Positions 33,919 to 42,890 of a DNA stretch of 64,000 bases are shown here, one piece after another. Numbering within the stretch: the first letter of the stretch is position 1; each line of letters starts with the position of its first letter. The stretch is from NCBI GenBank assembly GCA_036676175.1, contig JAKFDL010000020.1:14278-78277 (forward strand), in the 5' to 3' direction. The translations under genes were made by a program, and so were the position numbers. Under the pieces are notes generated by a model. That model was given only the letters and a program-made list of their open reading frames with translations, made no database searches and was not told the DNA's origin. The stretch is from Methylotenera_A sp036676175. Lineage in GTDB: Bacteria; Pseudomonadota; Gammaproteobacteria; Burkholderiales; Methylophilaceae.

Positions 33919-35769
33919 CTATTTTTCGATTTGAGAGACATCACGCACCGCGCCACGCGCCGCACTAGTGCTCATTGCTGCGTATGCACGTAATGCCGGC
34001 GATACATGCCGCTGACGGTTGACTGGCTTCCAGGCGTCTTTACCTTTATCTTCCATCGCCGCACGGCGATGTGCCATTTCTCCATCACTAACCACCAAGT
34101 GTATGGTGCGGTTTGGAATATCGATTTCAATCGTGTCGCCCTCTTCCACCAAACCTATGGCACCACCCTCTGCGGCTTCTGGCGAGGCATGGCCAATACT
34201 TAAACCTGATGTGCCGCCTGAAAAACGTCCGTCAGTCAATAAGGCACATACCTTGCCTAAATCTTTTGATTTTAAATATGAGGTTGGGTAGAGCATTTCT
34301 TGCATACCTGGGCCGCCGCGCGGTCCTTCGTAGCGAATCACCACGACATCGCCAGCCACAATTTGATCTGCCATAATGCCCTCAACCGCAGCATCCTGAC
34401 TTTCAAATATACGGGCACGACCGGTGAATTTAAGGATGCTATCGTCTACACCCGCTGTTTTGACAATACAGCCATCTAAAGCAATATTGCCGTACAACAC
34501 CGCTAAGCCACCGTCTATTGAATAAGCGTGCTCAATGTCGCGAATACAGCCATTTGCACGATCCGTGTCCAAATCTGGCCACAGCATGCTTTGACTAAAA
34601 GCGATTGTGGTTGGTATGCCGCCTGGTGCTGCGCGATAAAACTTCTTCACATCTTCATCTGTAGTAGTCGTAATATCCCATTTGTCTAAAGCTTCTCCCA
34701 TACTCGAGCTATGTACAGTGGGAATATCGCGATGAATCAAACCGCCACGGCTTAATTCAGACAAAATGCCCATGACGCCACCGGCACGATGTACATCTTC
34801 CATGTGATATTTTTGTGTGGCAGGCGCAACTTTGCTCACACAAGGGACTTTGCGGGAAATCCGATCAATATCCTGCATCGTAAAATCTAAGCCAGCTTCA
34901 TGCGCAGCTGCCAACAAATGCAAAACAGTATTGGTTGAACCGCCCATGGCGACGTCCAATGCAAACGCATTTTCAAACGCCTGCATTGTGGCAATATTTC
35001 GCGGCAATACACTGTAGTCATCTTGCTCATAATGGCGTTTAGCAAGGTCTACAATCAATCGGCCGGCCTGCAAAAATAGCTGTTTACGAGCACCGTGGGT
35101 GGCAAGCGTAGAGCCGTTACCAGGCAAACTTAAGCCCAAAGCCTCAGTCAAGCAATTCATCGAATTTGCGGTAAACATGCCAGAACAAGAGCCGCAGGTG
35201 GGGCAAGCGGAGCGTTCAATCGCGTCTGATTTCTCATCTGAAACTTTGCTATCGGCGGCTGCCACCATGGCATCGACCAAGTCTAATTTTAACGCCTCGC
35301 CCTGCCAGTTGACTTTGCCGGCTTCCATCGGGCCGCCCGACACAAACACCACAGGGATATTTAAGCGCAATGCGGCCATCAGCATGCCTGGAGTAATTTT
35401 GTCGCAGTTTGAAATGCAGACTAATGCATCCGCACAGTGTGCATTCACCATATACTCGACGCTATCTGCAATCAGGTCGCGGCTCGGCAAGCTATACAAC
35501 ATGCCACCGTGGCCCATCGCGATACCATCATCCACCGCGATGGTATTAAACTCTTTAGCCACACCACCGGCACGCTCAATCTCACGCGCAACCAATTGGC
35601 CCAAGTCTTTTAAATGCACGTGGCCAGGTACAAACTGTGTGAACGAATTTGAAATGGCAATGATGGGCTTTTCAAAATCACCATCTTTCATACCTGTAGC
35701 ACGCCACAAAGCGCGTGCGCCTGCCATATTGCGGCCGTGTGTAGTGGTGCGAGAACGATAAACCGGCAT
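33919..35769 (-). CDS. ilvD: Dihydroxy-acid dehydratase
   Basis: Fe-S enzyme of valine, leucine and isoleucine synthesis that dehydrates 2,3-dihydroxy-3-methyl acids. Cluster-binding cysteines lie in CISNCDKITPGM and ACPTCGSCSGMFTANSMN. Length 616 matches the E. coli type with a 4Fe-4S cluster. The C-terminal substrate segment DGRFSGGTSGLSIGH is conserved. The gene is divergent from lgt across 114 nt; no attenuator-like leader peptide was recognised. Confidence 0.97.
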   Translation of the reverse strand: MPVYRSRTTTHGRNMAGARALWRATGMKDGDFEKPIIAISNSFTQFVPGHVHLKDLGQLVAREIERAGGVAKEFNTIAVDDGIAMGHGGMLYSLPSRDLIADSVEYMVNAHCADALVCISNCDKITPGMLMAALRLNIPVVFVSGGPMEAGKVNWQGEALKLDLVDAMVAAADSKVSDEKSDAIERSACPTCGSCSGMFTANSMNCLTEALGLSLPGNGSTLATHGARKQLFLQAGRLIVDLAKRHYEQDDYSVLPRNIATMQAFENAFALDVAMGGSTNTVLHLLAAAHEAGLDFTMQDIDRISRKVPCVSKVAPATQKYHMEDVHRAGGVMGILSELSRGGLIHRDIPTVHSSSMGEALDKWDITTTTDEDVKKFYRAAPGGIPTTIAFSQSMLWPDLDTDRANGCIRDIEHAYSIDGGLAVLYGNIALDGCIVKTAGVDDSILKFTGRARIFESQDAAVEGIMADQIVAGDVVVIRYEGPRGGPGMQEMLYPTSYLKSKDLGKVCALLTDGRFSGGTSGLSIGHASPEAAEGGAIGLVEEGDTIEIDIPNRTIHLVVSDGEMAHRRAAMEDKGKDAWKPVNRQRHVSPALRAYAAMSTSAARGAVRDVSQIEK

Positions 35770-35883
35770 AATGAGCTTTTAAACCTTAAAAATTAAATCT
35801 TAATGATCAAATCTTAGCGATTATTAACTAAGACTATTAAAACGTATAATGTTTCTATTTTACCGCATTGTTCCACCTAATTT

Positions 35884-36687
35884 ATGCTTAATCAAACTTT
35901 TATACACCCACAATTTGACCCGATAGCCTTGCATATCACCGACAGCTTCGGCATTCATTGGTATGGTTTAATGTATTTGCTTGGATTTATGGCTTTTTTA
36001 TTTTTAGGAAGGCATCAAATCAAGCATAAACCGTGGTTCGGCTGGAGCAATCAGATGCTAGATGATGCCCTATTTTACGGGGCTTTGGGTGTGATTTTAG
36101 GTGGCAGGATTGGCTTTGTTTTGTTTTACCAGCTGGAGAGTTTTTTACAACATCCCTTAGATATCTTCAAAGTATGGCAAGGCGGCATGAGTTTTCACGG
36201 CGGATTTCTAGGTGTACTGATTGCGATGTTGTTTTTTAAGCGAAAATACCCGCAACCCTGGTTAAAAATAATGGATTTTGTGGCACCGCTAGTACCTCTT
36301 GGCCTAGGGGCTGGCCGTTTAGCTAATTTTATTAATGGCGAGTTGTGGGGCCGGCCAACAAATAGTGCTTGGGGTATGATATTTCCACAAGTAGATAACC
36401 TTGCACGCCACCCATCGCAACTGTATCAATTCGCGCTGGAAGGTTTGCTGTTGTTTGCTGTTCTGTGGTGGTTTTCACGCAAACCACGTCCTGTAGGTGC
36501 CATCTCAGGCTTGTTTTTAATTGGCTATGGCAGCTTCAGGTTTATCGCCGAATATGCGCGCGAACCTGATGCCTATTTAGGTTTGTTATCATTAGGCTTC
36601 AGTATGGGCCAGTGGTTAAGTTTGCCGATGATCGTGATTGGAATTTGGATGTTTTTTAAATCAAGAAATCATTATTTTGGCAAATAA
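35884..36687 (+). CDS. lgt: Phosphatidylglycerol-prolipoprotein diacylglyceryl transferase
   Basis: Inner-membrane enzyme that attaches diacylglycerol to the lipobox cysteine of prolipoproteins. Length 267 with seven hydrophobic segments. Signatures: IHWYGLMYLLGF, GGRIGFVLFY, the MSFHGGFLGV catalytic His segment, GAGRLANFINGELWGR and the FRFIAEYAREPD end motif. A TATAAT sequence at 35845-35850 could be its -10 box, but I see no good -35 partner. It acts on lipoproteins such as the FKBP protein at 3282-3737. Confidence 0.97.
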   Translation: MLNQTFIHPQFDPIALHITDSFGIHWYGLMYLLGFMAFLFLGRHQIKHKPWFGWSNQMLDDALFYGALGVILGGRIGFVLFYQLESFLQHPLDIFKVWQGGMSFHGGFLGVLIAMLFFKRKYPQPWLKIMDFVAPLVPLGLGAGRLANFINGELWGRPTNSAWGMIFPQVDNLARHPSQLYQFALEGLLLFAVLWWFSRKPRPVGAISGLFLIGYGSFRFIAEYAREPDAYLGLLSLGFSMGQWLSLPMIVIGIWMFFKSRNHYFGK

Positions 36688-36819
36688 TTCAAGCAGTTTA
36701 TTCAATTTGCTTAGTTTAAGCAGTTGAAAATCCAACATCTCGCTTAATAAATCATCATTACTATTCTCAACTTAAATTTATTAACCAATAAAATCAATGG
36801 ATTAATTTTTATATCAAGA

Positions 36820-36835
36820 TGGCATGCTGATTGCA
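36820..36835 (+). promoter_or_regulatory. Candidate sigma-54 (RpoN) promoter
   Basis: TGGCATG, four bases, TTGCA. Relative to the consensus TGGCACG-N4-TTGCW there is one mismatch, and the GG and GC doublets are exactly 10 nt apart as required. It lies 28 nt upstream of a 61-codon ORF, which would put transcription start near 36846. No enhancer-binding site was identified in the 130 nt upstream. Confidence 0.55.
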
Positions 36836-36862
36836 TAGCTACCTGTACCATCTGTTTGAGAT

Positions 36863-37048
36863 ATGAAAATGAAAAGCCTGCTTGAAAGACTGTTTAAAAA
36901 AGAACCCCAATATAATTACACCATCGCCGATTATCAGCCGGTGAAATTAAACTCACTTAAAACAGACGTAATAGCGACTGAATATCAGGTTGAGCAATTA
37001 CCAGAAGCTGATGAAATGGACATTGATAAAATTTATCAAAACTCCTAA
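36863..37048 (+). CDS. Small hypothetical protein behind a sigma-54-like promoter
   Basis: A 61-residue ORF without recognised family. The N-terminus (MKMKSLLERLFKKEP) is basic and amphipathic, the remainder is acidic and polar (ATEYQVEQLPEADEMDID), so a soluble or peripherally membrane-bound peptide is possible. A second ATG two codons later is an alternative start. The Shine-Dalgarno is weak (GAG 3 nt before the first ATG). It sits between lgt and the convergent ybdD with no overlap, and it is preceded by a sigma-54-type promoter match. Coding status is uncertain. Confidence 0.45.
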   Translation: MKMKSLLERLFKKEPQYNYTIADYQPVKLNSLKTDVIATEYQVEQLPEADEMDIDKIYQNS

Positions 37049-37071
37049 AACTTTTTATCACCAAGGTTTTT

Positions 37072-37263
37072 TTAGCAGCACCGTTTGATACTTTGCCACT
37101 GGCTGTCTTGATACAGCTTAAAAAAATCTTTACGTGACAATGCAGGCGGCGTATCAATTGAACTGAGATGAAACTCATTATGATGCTTAAGATAATGTTC
37201 ATAAGCGTCATCGCCAGACAATCGACGAATGATGTGCCAAAAATGGTTAAGCATTTTTAGCAT
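37072..37263 (-). CDS. YbdD/YjiX family small protein (DUF466)
   Basis: A 63-residue protein starting MLKMLNHFWHIIRRLSGDDAYEHYL and containing the conserved HHNEFHLSS and LSRKDFFKLYQ segments typical of the YbdD family, which partners CstA-type transporters in E. coli. I choose the ATG at 37263 because it overlaps the cstA stop codon by one base (TAATG), the usual coupling arrangement; the frame is open 5 codons further upstream. The protein probably acts as an accessory subunit of the transporter encoded just upstream. Confidence 0.88.
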   Translation of the reverse strand: MLKMLNHFWHIIRRLSGDDAYEHYLKHHNEFHLSSIDTPPALSRKDFFKLYQDSQWQSIKRCC

Positions 37264-39332
37264 TAATCTCTCACCCAATTGTCATCTAATCGTGTCGCTG
37301 TATGTGGCACTTCAGAGCTTATTAACACAAACTTGCCGGATAAGTGGCGACTGCAGACCAGTAGCATATCAATAATCACAATCCACAACATCACCACAAA
37401 GAACAGGGTAAGGTAAGCGTCCAGTTGCTGGTTAAAAATCAACTGCGGTGCAACGGCAGCTTTATCTGCTGGCAATACTCCTGCGGCTAGTTTTGCACTT
37501 AAATCATTTGCCGCCGCAAAAAAACCGACACGAATATCTTCACTAAAAATCTTTTGATACGCCGCAGTCGTAGTGATTGTCACCAGCCAAACCAGAGGCA
37601 ATCCAGTCACCCAAGCGTACTTTAACTTCCCACTTTTAACCAGAATGCCAGTCGCTACACATAAAGCAATCGCCGCTAGCATTTGGTTGGCAATGCCAAA
37701 TAATGGCCACAAAATGTTGACGCCGCCATTTGGGTCAATCACACCGATATACAAGAAGTAGCCCCAACCCCCTACTACGATGGCACTGGTGAGTATTACC
37801 GACGGCATATAAGAAGTTTCACCGAGTTTTTTATTGAAATTACCCAACATATCCTGCAACATAAAACGCCCCACGCGTGTGCCTGCATCTAGCGTGGTAA
37901 GAATAAAAATCGCCTCAAACATAATGGCAAAGTGATACCACAGTGCCAGCATGTGCTTGCCAAAGGCGCTGCCAAAAATACTGGCCATGCCCACGGCCAA
38001 GCTAGGCGCACCGCCCGTGCGCGCAAATAAAGTGCTCTCCCCCATATCTTTGGCAAGTTGGTTCATTTGCTCAACGGTGACGGCATAGCCCCAACTGTTA
38101 ATCTTAGCCACAGCATCAATAGCGTCTTTACCCACTACGCCTGCCGGGCTGTTAATGGCAAAGAACACACCTGGCTCTAGCACCGTGGCAGCAATCATCG
38201 CCATAATCGCCACAAAGCTTTCCAGCAACATCGCCCCGTAGCCTATCATGCGGATATCGCGCTCGTTGGCTAATAATTTGGGTGTTGTACCTGAGGCAAT
38301 TAATGCATGAAAGCCAGAAATGGCGCCACAGGCAATGGTAATGAACACAAATGGGAACAGCTTTCCACCGAAAATAGGGCCAGTGCCATCGGTAAATTGC
38401 GTGACGGCAGGCATATGAATATCCGGCCGTAAAATAACGATAGCCACTGCCAGTAAAATAATGGTGCCCAGCTTCATATAGGTGGATAAATAATCGCGCG
38501 GTGCAAGTAATAGCCACACTGGCAATACTGCTGCGGCAAAGCCGTAGACAATAATCGAGTAAGCCAGCGGCAAACCGTCATGGTCGAAATACACACGCAA
38601 AGTTTCGTTATGGTCTATCCACCCGCCCGCAAATACTGATAGCAGCAGCAATACAACTCCAATTGCGCTCGCCTCTAGAACCCGTCCAGGGCGGATCTGC
38701 CGCATATAAATGCCAATAATCATCGCGATAGGAATGGTTGCTGCAACCGTTGAAGTTGCCCATGGGCTATGTTTCATGGCATTAACCACGACTAGGCCCA
38801 ACACAGCGATGAGGATAATCATGATTAAAAAGGTGCCGATCAACGCTGCCGTGCCGCCAACCACCCCTATTTCATCACGCGCCATCTGCCCTAAACTTCT
38901 GCCGTTTCTGCGCGTGGAGAAAAACAGCGTCACCATATCTTGCACCGCACCGCCCAGCACGGCGCCAATCAATATCCATAAGGTACCGGGAAGATAGCCA
39001 AACTGCGCCGCCAACGTTGGGCCAACTAGCGGGCCCGGCCCTGCAATGGCGGCAAAGTGATGGCCAAACACCACCCACTTATTAGTGGGCAAAAAATCAC
39101 GGCCATTATCTAATCTTTCAGCTGGCGTTGCACGGGTTTCGTCTATGACCAACACTTTGGCGGCAATCCACGCCGCGTAAAATCGGTAAGCAATTGCGTA
39201 AATACAGGCAGCCGCGGTAATTAACCAGAGCGCATTAATACGCTCACCTCGATTCAGGGCGATGGCGCTTAAAGCAAACGCGCCCAAAATGGCAATGGCA
39301 ATCCAGATGAATGATATGATGGTTTTGTTCAT
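37263..39332 (-). CDS. cstA: CstA-family transporter (pyruvate/peptide uptake)
   Basis: A 689-residue inner-membrane protein with many hydrophobic segments, close in length to E. coli CstA (701). Recognisable segments: GRDFLPTNKWVVFGHHFAAIAGPGPLVGP near the N-terminus (split here by length rules only in description), GAVQDMVTLFFSTRRNG, and GFHALIASGTTPK. CstA and its paralogue BtsT import pyruvate, and CstA was first tied to peptide use under carbon starvation. It is followed by ybdD with a 1-nt overlap. Control by carbon starvation is likely by analogy, but no CRP-like site was recognised in the 158-nt divergent region. Confidence 0.92.
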   Translation of the reverse strand: MNKTIISFIWIAIAILGAFALSAIALNRGERINALWLITAAACIYAIAYRFYAAWIAAKVLVIDETRATPAERLDNGRDFLPTNKWVVFGHHFAAIAGPGPLVGPTLAAQFGYLPGTLWILIGAVLGGAVQDMVTLFFSTRRNGRSLGQMARDEIGVVGGTAALIGTFLIMIILIAVLGLVVVNAMKHSPWATSTVAATIPIAMIIGIYMRQIRPGRVLEASAIGVVLLLLSVFAGGWIDHNETLRVYFDHDGLPLAYSIIVYGFAAAVLPVWLLLAPRDYLSTYMKLGTIILLAVAIVILRPDIHMPAVTQFTDGTGPIFGGKLFPFVFITIACGAISGFHALIASGTTPKLLANERDIRMIGYGAMLLESFVAIMAMIAATVLEPGVFFAINSPAGVVGKDAIDAVAKINSWGYAVTVEQMNQLAKDMGESTLFARTGGAPSLAVGMASIFGSAFGKHMLALWYHFAIMFEAIFILTTLDAGTRVGRFMLQDMLGNFNKKLGETSYMPSVILTSAIVVGGWGYFLYIGVIDPNGGVNILWPLFGIANQMLAAIALCVATGILVKSGKLKYAWVTGLPLVWLVTITTTAAYQKIFSEDIRVGFFAAANDLSAKLAAGVLPADKAAVAPQLIFNQQLDAYLTLFFVVMLWIVIIDMLLVCSRHLSGKFVLISSEVPHTATRLDDNWVRD

Positions 39333-39490
39333 GGCTTACTTTGTTAATAATTTTAGGTACGATACTATTGCTTAGTATAAAGCACGCCAGGTATAAATCA
39401 CACTAAGCTATTGAATCCAAGCTGTAAGCAACCCCCTCGTGATGGCCTGTTAATGCTACTATCACCTGTTAATTTTATAGATTAAAATTC

Positions 39491-41317
39491 ATGCAAACAA
39501 CTGCCTCACCTTCTACTTCTACTTCTACTTCTACAGCGCCATTAAACGCCCCCATTAAAAAACTTTCATCACTGGCTAATCTATGGTCATTTTTACACCC
39601 TTACCGGGCAAAAGTATTGTTGGCCTTTGTGTTGCTAACGTTGGGTTCAGCGACCCTGTTATTGGTGCCGCTGGCGTTTCGTGACCTCATTGATTTTGGC
39701 TTTGTCACAAAACCTGCAACCACTCATGCGGGTTTAATTGGCAACCTGAGTTTAAACGGTCATTTTTTGGTGATGTTAGCGTTGGCCACTTTTTGGGCGC
39801 TGATGATTGCTTGGCGTTATTACACAGTGTCTTGGGTGGGAGAGCGCGTGACAGCAGATGTGCGCAGTGCGGTTTATGCGCGCGTGATGACGCAAAGCCC
39901 GCAGTTTTTTGAAACCACCCAAACCGGCGAAGTCTTATCCCGCCTCACTGGCGATACTACCTTGATTCAAACCGTTGTTGGCAGCTCAGTTTCGATGGGC
40001 TTGCGCAGCTTGTTCCAGTTTATTGGCGGCATGATTATGTTAGCAGTGACTAACATTGTTTTGTTCTCTCTTAACTTCGGTTTAATGTTGATATTAGTAT
40101 TACCCATTATTTTAATTGGCCGCAAGGTCAAAAAATTATCCCGTGAGTCACAAGACCGCATTGCCGACAGTAGCGCCATGGCGGGGGAAATTCTAAACGC
40201 GATGCCTACAGTGCAATCGTATACACAAGAGCAAACCGAAATCACGCGCTTTAGCAAATCAGCCGATTTAAGTTTTACTACCGCATTGAAGCGCGTCAAA
40301 GTCCGGGCATTACTGACCATGCTAATGGTCACCGCGGTGTTAGGTACCATTATTTTTGTGTTATGGGTGGGTGCGCGACAAGTCAACGCTGGCACTATGT
40401 CTGGCGGTGAATTGGCTTCATTTGTGTTATACGCCATGATGGTGGCAGGTGCAGTTGGCACAATGGCCGAAGTATGGGGGGATATTATGCGTGCGGCAGG
40501 GGCGGCTGAACGGCTTTTTGAATTGCTGCAAGCTGACGCGGCAATTAAAGAACCAACTAACGCACAAGCACTGCTTAACCCAACGCAAGCCAGTATATCA
40601 TTTAAAAATGTGGTATTTCATTACCCTTCACGCCCCCAAATCACGGCGCTGGATAATGTAAGCTTAGACGTCAGAGCTGGCGAGACCATCGCTTTAGTTG
40701 GCCCAAGTGGTGCAGGTAAAACCACCTTGTTCCAATGCTTGCTGCGCTTTTACGAAGTTAGTTCCGGTGAAATTTTAATCAATCATCAAGCGATTAACTC
40801 GCTGAGTTTAAAAAGTCTGCGTGGCAGCATTGCAGTTGTCCCGCAAGATGCAGTGATATTTTCGGCAAGTGCGCTGGAAAACATTCGTTACGGCAAACCT
40901 AGCGCTAGTGATAGTGAAGTCATTGCTGCCGCTAAGGCGGCACAAGTGGATGAATTTGTACAAAAATTACCTGAAGGCTTCCAAACTTTTTTGGGTGAAC
41001 GCGGCACCAGGTTATCGGGAGGGCAGCGTCAACGCATTGCCATTGCACGTGCTATTTTAAAAGATGCGCCCATCTTATTATTGGATGAAGCCACCAGTGC
41101 ACTTGATGCAGAAAGTGAAATATTAGTGCAGCAAGGTTTAAATGCCGCCATGCAAGGCCGTACCACACTGATTATTGCGCACCGACTCAGCACTGTGCAA
41201 AAGGCCAATAGAATTGTTGTGCTTGAAAATGGTAAAATTGTAGAAATTGGTAGCGCAGAAGCGTTAAAAAAACAAGGCGGTTTGTATGCACGCCTAGCAA
41301 AACTACAACTGACTTAA
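39491..41317 (+). CDS. ABC transporter, fused permease and ATPase (MsbA/LmrA-like half transporter)
   Basis: A 608-residue type IV (ABCB-like) exporter half that should work as a homodimer. After a Ser/Thr-repeat tail and a short Pro/Lys region come six membrane helices (about 40-335), then the nucleotide-binding domain with Walker A GPSGAGKTTLF, the Q-loop VVPQDAVIFS, signature LSGGQRQRIAIARA, Walker B ILLLDEATSALD and switch His in IIAHRLS. The sequence resembles the MsbA-related subfamily (TIGR02204) rather than MsbA itself; substrate unknown. A SEC-C/TPR/methyltransferase gene follows after 13 nt and is probably co-transcribed. Confidence 0.92.
   Translation: MQTTASPSTSTSTSTAPLNAPIKKLSSLANLWSFLHPYRAKVLLAFVLLTLGSATLLLVPLAFRDLIDFGFVTKPATTHAGLIGNLSLNGHFLVMLALATFWALMIAWRYYTVSWVGERVTADVRSAVYARVMTQSPQFFETTQTGEVLSRLTGDTTLIQTVVGSSVSMGLRSLFQFIGGMIMLAVTNIVLFSLNFGLMLILVLPIILIGRKVKKLSRESQDRIADSSAMAGEILNAMPTVQSYTQEQTEITRFSKSADLSFTTALKRVKVRALLTMLMVTAVLGTIIFVLWVGARQVNAGTMSGGELASFVLYAMMVAGAVGTMAEVWGDIMRAAGAAERLFELLQADAAIKEPTNAQALLNPTQASISFKNVVFHYPSRPQITALDNVSLDVRAGETIALVGPSGAGKTTLFQCLLRFYEVSSGEILINHQAINSLSLKSLRGSIAVVPQDAVIFSASALENIRYGKPSASDSEVIAAAKAAQVDEFVQKLPEGFQTFLGERGTRLSGGQRQRIAIARAILKDAPILLLDEATSALDAESEILVQQGLNAAMQGRTTLIIAHRLSTVQKANRIVVLENGKIVEIGSAEALKKQGGLYARLAKLQLT
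39511..39534 (+). repeat. Hexanucleotide microsatellite (TTCTAC x4) inside an ABC transporter gene
   Basis: Four perfect tandem copies of TTCTAC near the 5' end of the ABC transporter ORF, encoding alternating Ser-Thr. Slippage by whole units would lengthen or shorten the N-terminal tail without a frameshift. Confidence 0.9.
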
Positions 41318-41330
41318 AACATAAAAATTA

Positions 41331-42875
41331 ATGACTTCTAAAATTGGCCGAAACGACCCATGCCCCTGTGGCAGTGGTAAAAAATACAAGCAGTGTTGTG
41401 AATCAACAGGGTTAAGCGCAAGCGTTACACCGCCCAGCTTTAACCCACAACATGCATTACAAAGTGCCATGGCACAGCATCAAGCGGGCAATTTAATGCA
41501 AGCTGAAGTCCTGTATAAACAAGTACTACGTGCGTTACCAAAGCAGCCTGATGCCTTGCATTTGCTTGGCCTAATCGCAAAACAGAAAGGTGACTTAAAA
41601 ACTGCTGTGCAGTTGATGAAGCAATCGTTGGCGGAAAATCCCAATTATGTAGAGGCATACGTTAACTTGGGTGCTACGCTGCAAGCACAAGATAATTTAC
41701 AGGAAGCTGCTGATTGCTACCGCAAAGCACTGGCACTGCGCCCCAATTATGCCGAGGTGCACAGCAACTTGGGCGTGGTGCTAAAAGCGCAGGGCGATTT
41801 GCACGCATCTGCACAAAGTTTTATTGCGGCACTGACGCTTACCCCAAACTCAGCGGAGGCGTTCGCCAATCTAGATGCCCTGCTCAAAGAAATGGCTGCG
41901 CCAGACGAGGCGCTGACCTATTACCGCCAAGTACTGGCGATTACACCCACCAACATTGCTGCGCAACAAGGCGCTTATCTGGCACTTAGTCGCGTGGTGC
42001 CAGAATGGCACGTGCCGATGATGAATGAGCAATATCGCAACCAAGCCTATTTCGATGCTCTAAAAGCCATAGTTACACCTGAATCTACGGTGTTTGAAAT
42101 CGGTACAGGTTCTGGCTTGCTGGCTATGATGGCGGCCAAACTCGGCGCAAAACAGGTGACCAGCTGTGAAACGGTGCCGTTGATTGCACAAACTGCGCAG
42201 CAGATCATTGCGGATAATGGTTTTGACAACATCAAGGTCATCGCTAAAAAATCGACCGAGATTGAAATTGGCAGCGATGTTATTACTAAAGCCGACATTC
42301 TGGTATCAGAAATATTTTCCAGCGAAATGCTGGGTGAGCATGTGTTGCCAAGTTTAGAAGATGCGAAGCAGCGCCTACTGAAACCCAATGGCAAGGTCAT
42401 TCCCGCCACAGGCAATATTATGATTGGTCTATTTACCGGTGAGGATATTCGCCGTAATTTGCTGGTGGATGATGCGTTTGGTTTGAATTTACAAGGCTTT
42501 AATAAAGTCGTTTCTAAAAAACGCATGATTGCCAGAAACGACCTGGACATTCAGCTATTAAGCGATGGTATAGCTGCGTTTGACTTTGATTTTGAAGGCG
42601 ATAGCTACTTTCCTGCCCAAACTAACATGTTAGAAATTACTGTCAAAACCGCTGGCATTTGCTATGGTCTGGTGCAATGGATGCGACTAGATATGAATGG
42701 TGACAAAAAAGTCATGTTCGAAAACCACCCCTCACAAACCACCAAAGTATCCAATTGGCAACAATGTGCCTATTTATTTGATACCCCTCTTGAGGTAAAA
42801 ATAGGTCAAGTGGTAACGGTAAATGCTGCACATGATCGGGCTGTGCCTTGGTTTTATTTTCAAAGCATCAAATAA
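41331..42875 (+). CDS. SEC-C + TPR + PRMT-like methyltransferase fusion protein
   Basis: A 514-residue three-part protein. Residues 5-24 form a SEC-C zinc motif (NDPCPCGSGKKYKQCC; C11, C13, C22, C23). About 38-215 are five TPR-type repeats (NYVEAYVNLGATLQAQ, NYAEVHSNLGVVLKAQ, NSAEAFANLDALLKEM). About 225-514 is a class I methyltransferase with SAM motif FEIGTGSGLL (255-264) and an acidic post-I residue E280. SEIFSSEMLGE (326-336) carries two Glu nine apart (E327, E336), like the double-E loop of protein arginine methyltransferases, and VSNWQQCAY (473-481) aligns with their THW loop. TPRs before such a domain recall eukaryotic PRMT9. Arginine methylation is an inference; the target is unknown. 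Confidence 0.8.
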   Translation: MTSKIGRNDPCPCGSGKKYKQCCESTGLSASVTPPSFNPQHALQSAMAQHQAGNLMQAEVLYKQVLRALPKQPDALHLLGLIAKQKGDLKTAVQLMKQSLAENPNYVEAYVNLGATLQAQDNLQEAADCYRKALALRPNYAEVHSNLGVVLKAQGDLHASAQSFIAALTLTPNSAEAFANLDALLKEMAAPDEALTYYRQVLAITPTNIAAQQGAYLALSRVVPEWHVPMMNEQYRNQAYFDALKAIVTPESTVFEIGTGSGLLAMMAAKLGAKQVTSCETVPLIAQTAQQIIADNGFDNIKVIAKKSTEIEIGSDVITKADILVSEIFSSEMLGEHVLPSLEDAKQRLLKPNGKVIPATGNIMIGLFTGEDIRRNLLVDDAFGLNLQGFNKVVSKKRMIARNDLDIQLLSDGIAAFDFDFEGDSYFPAQTNMLEITVKTAGICYGLVQWMRLDMNGDKKVMFENHPSQTTKVSNWQQCAYLFDTPLEVKIGQVVTVNAAHDRAVPWFYFQSIK

Positions 42876-42890
42876 CACTTTATGCATGCT

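Noticed and set aside
35099..35761. 220-codon open frame opposite ilvD
   Set aside because: Shadow of the well-supported ilvD gene; composition and lack of motifs are typical of an antisense frame.
39376..39415. GCTTAGT/ACTAAGC inverted repeat upstream of cstA as a regulator site
   Set aside because: Arms are only 7 bp and about 25 nt apart; no match to CRP or another known operator.
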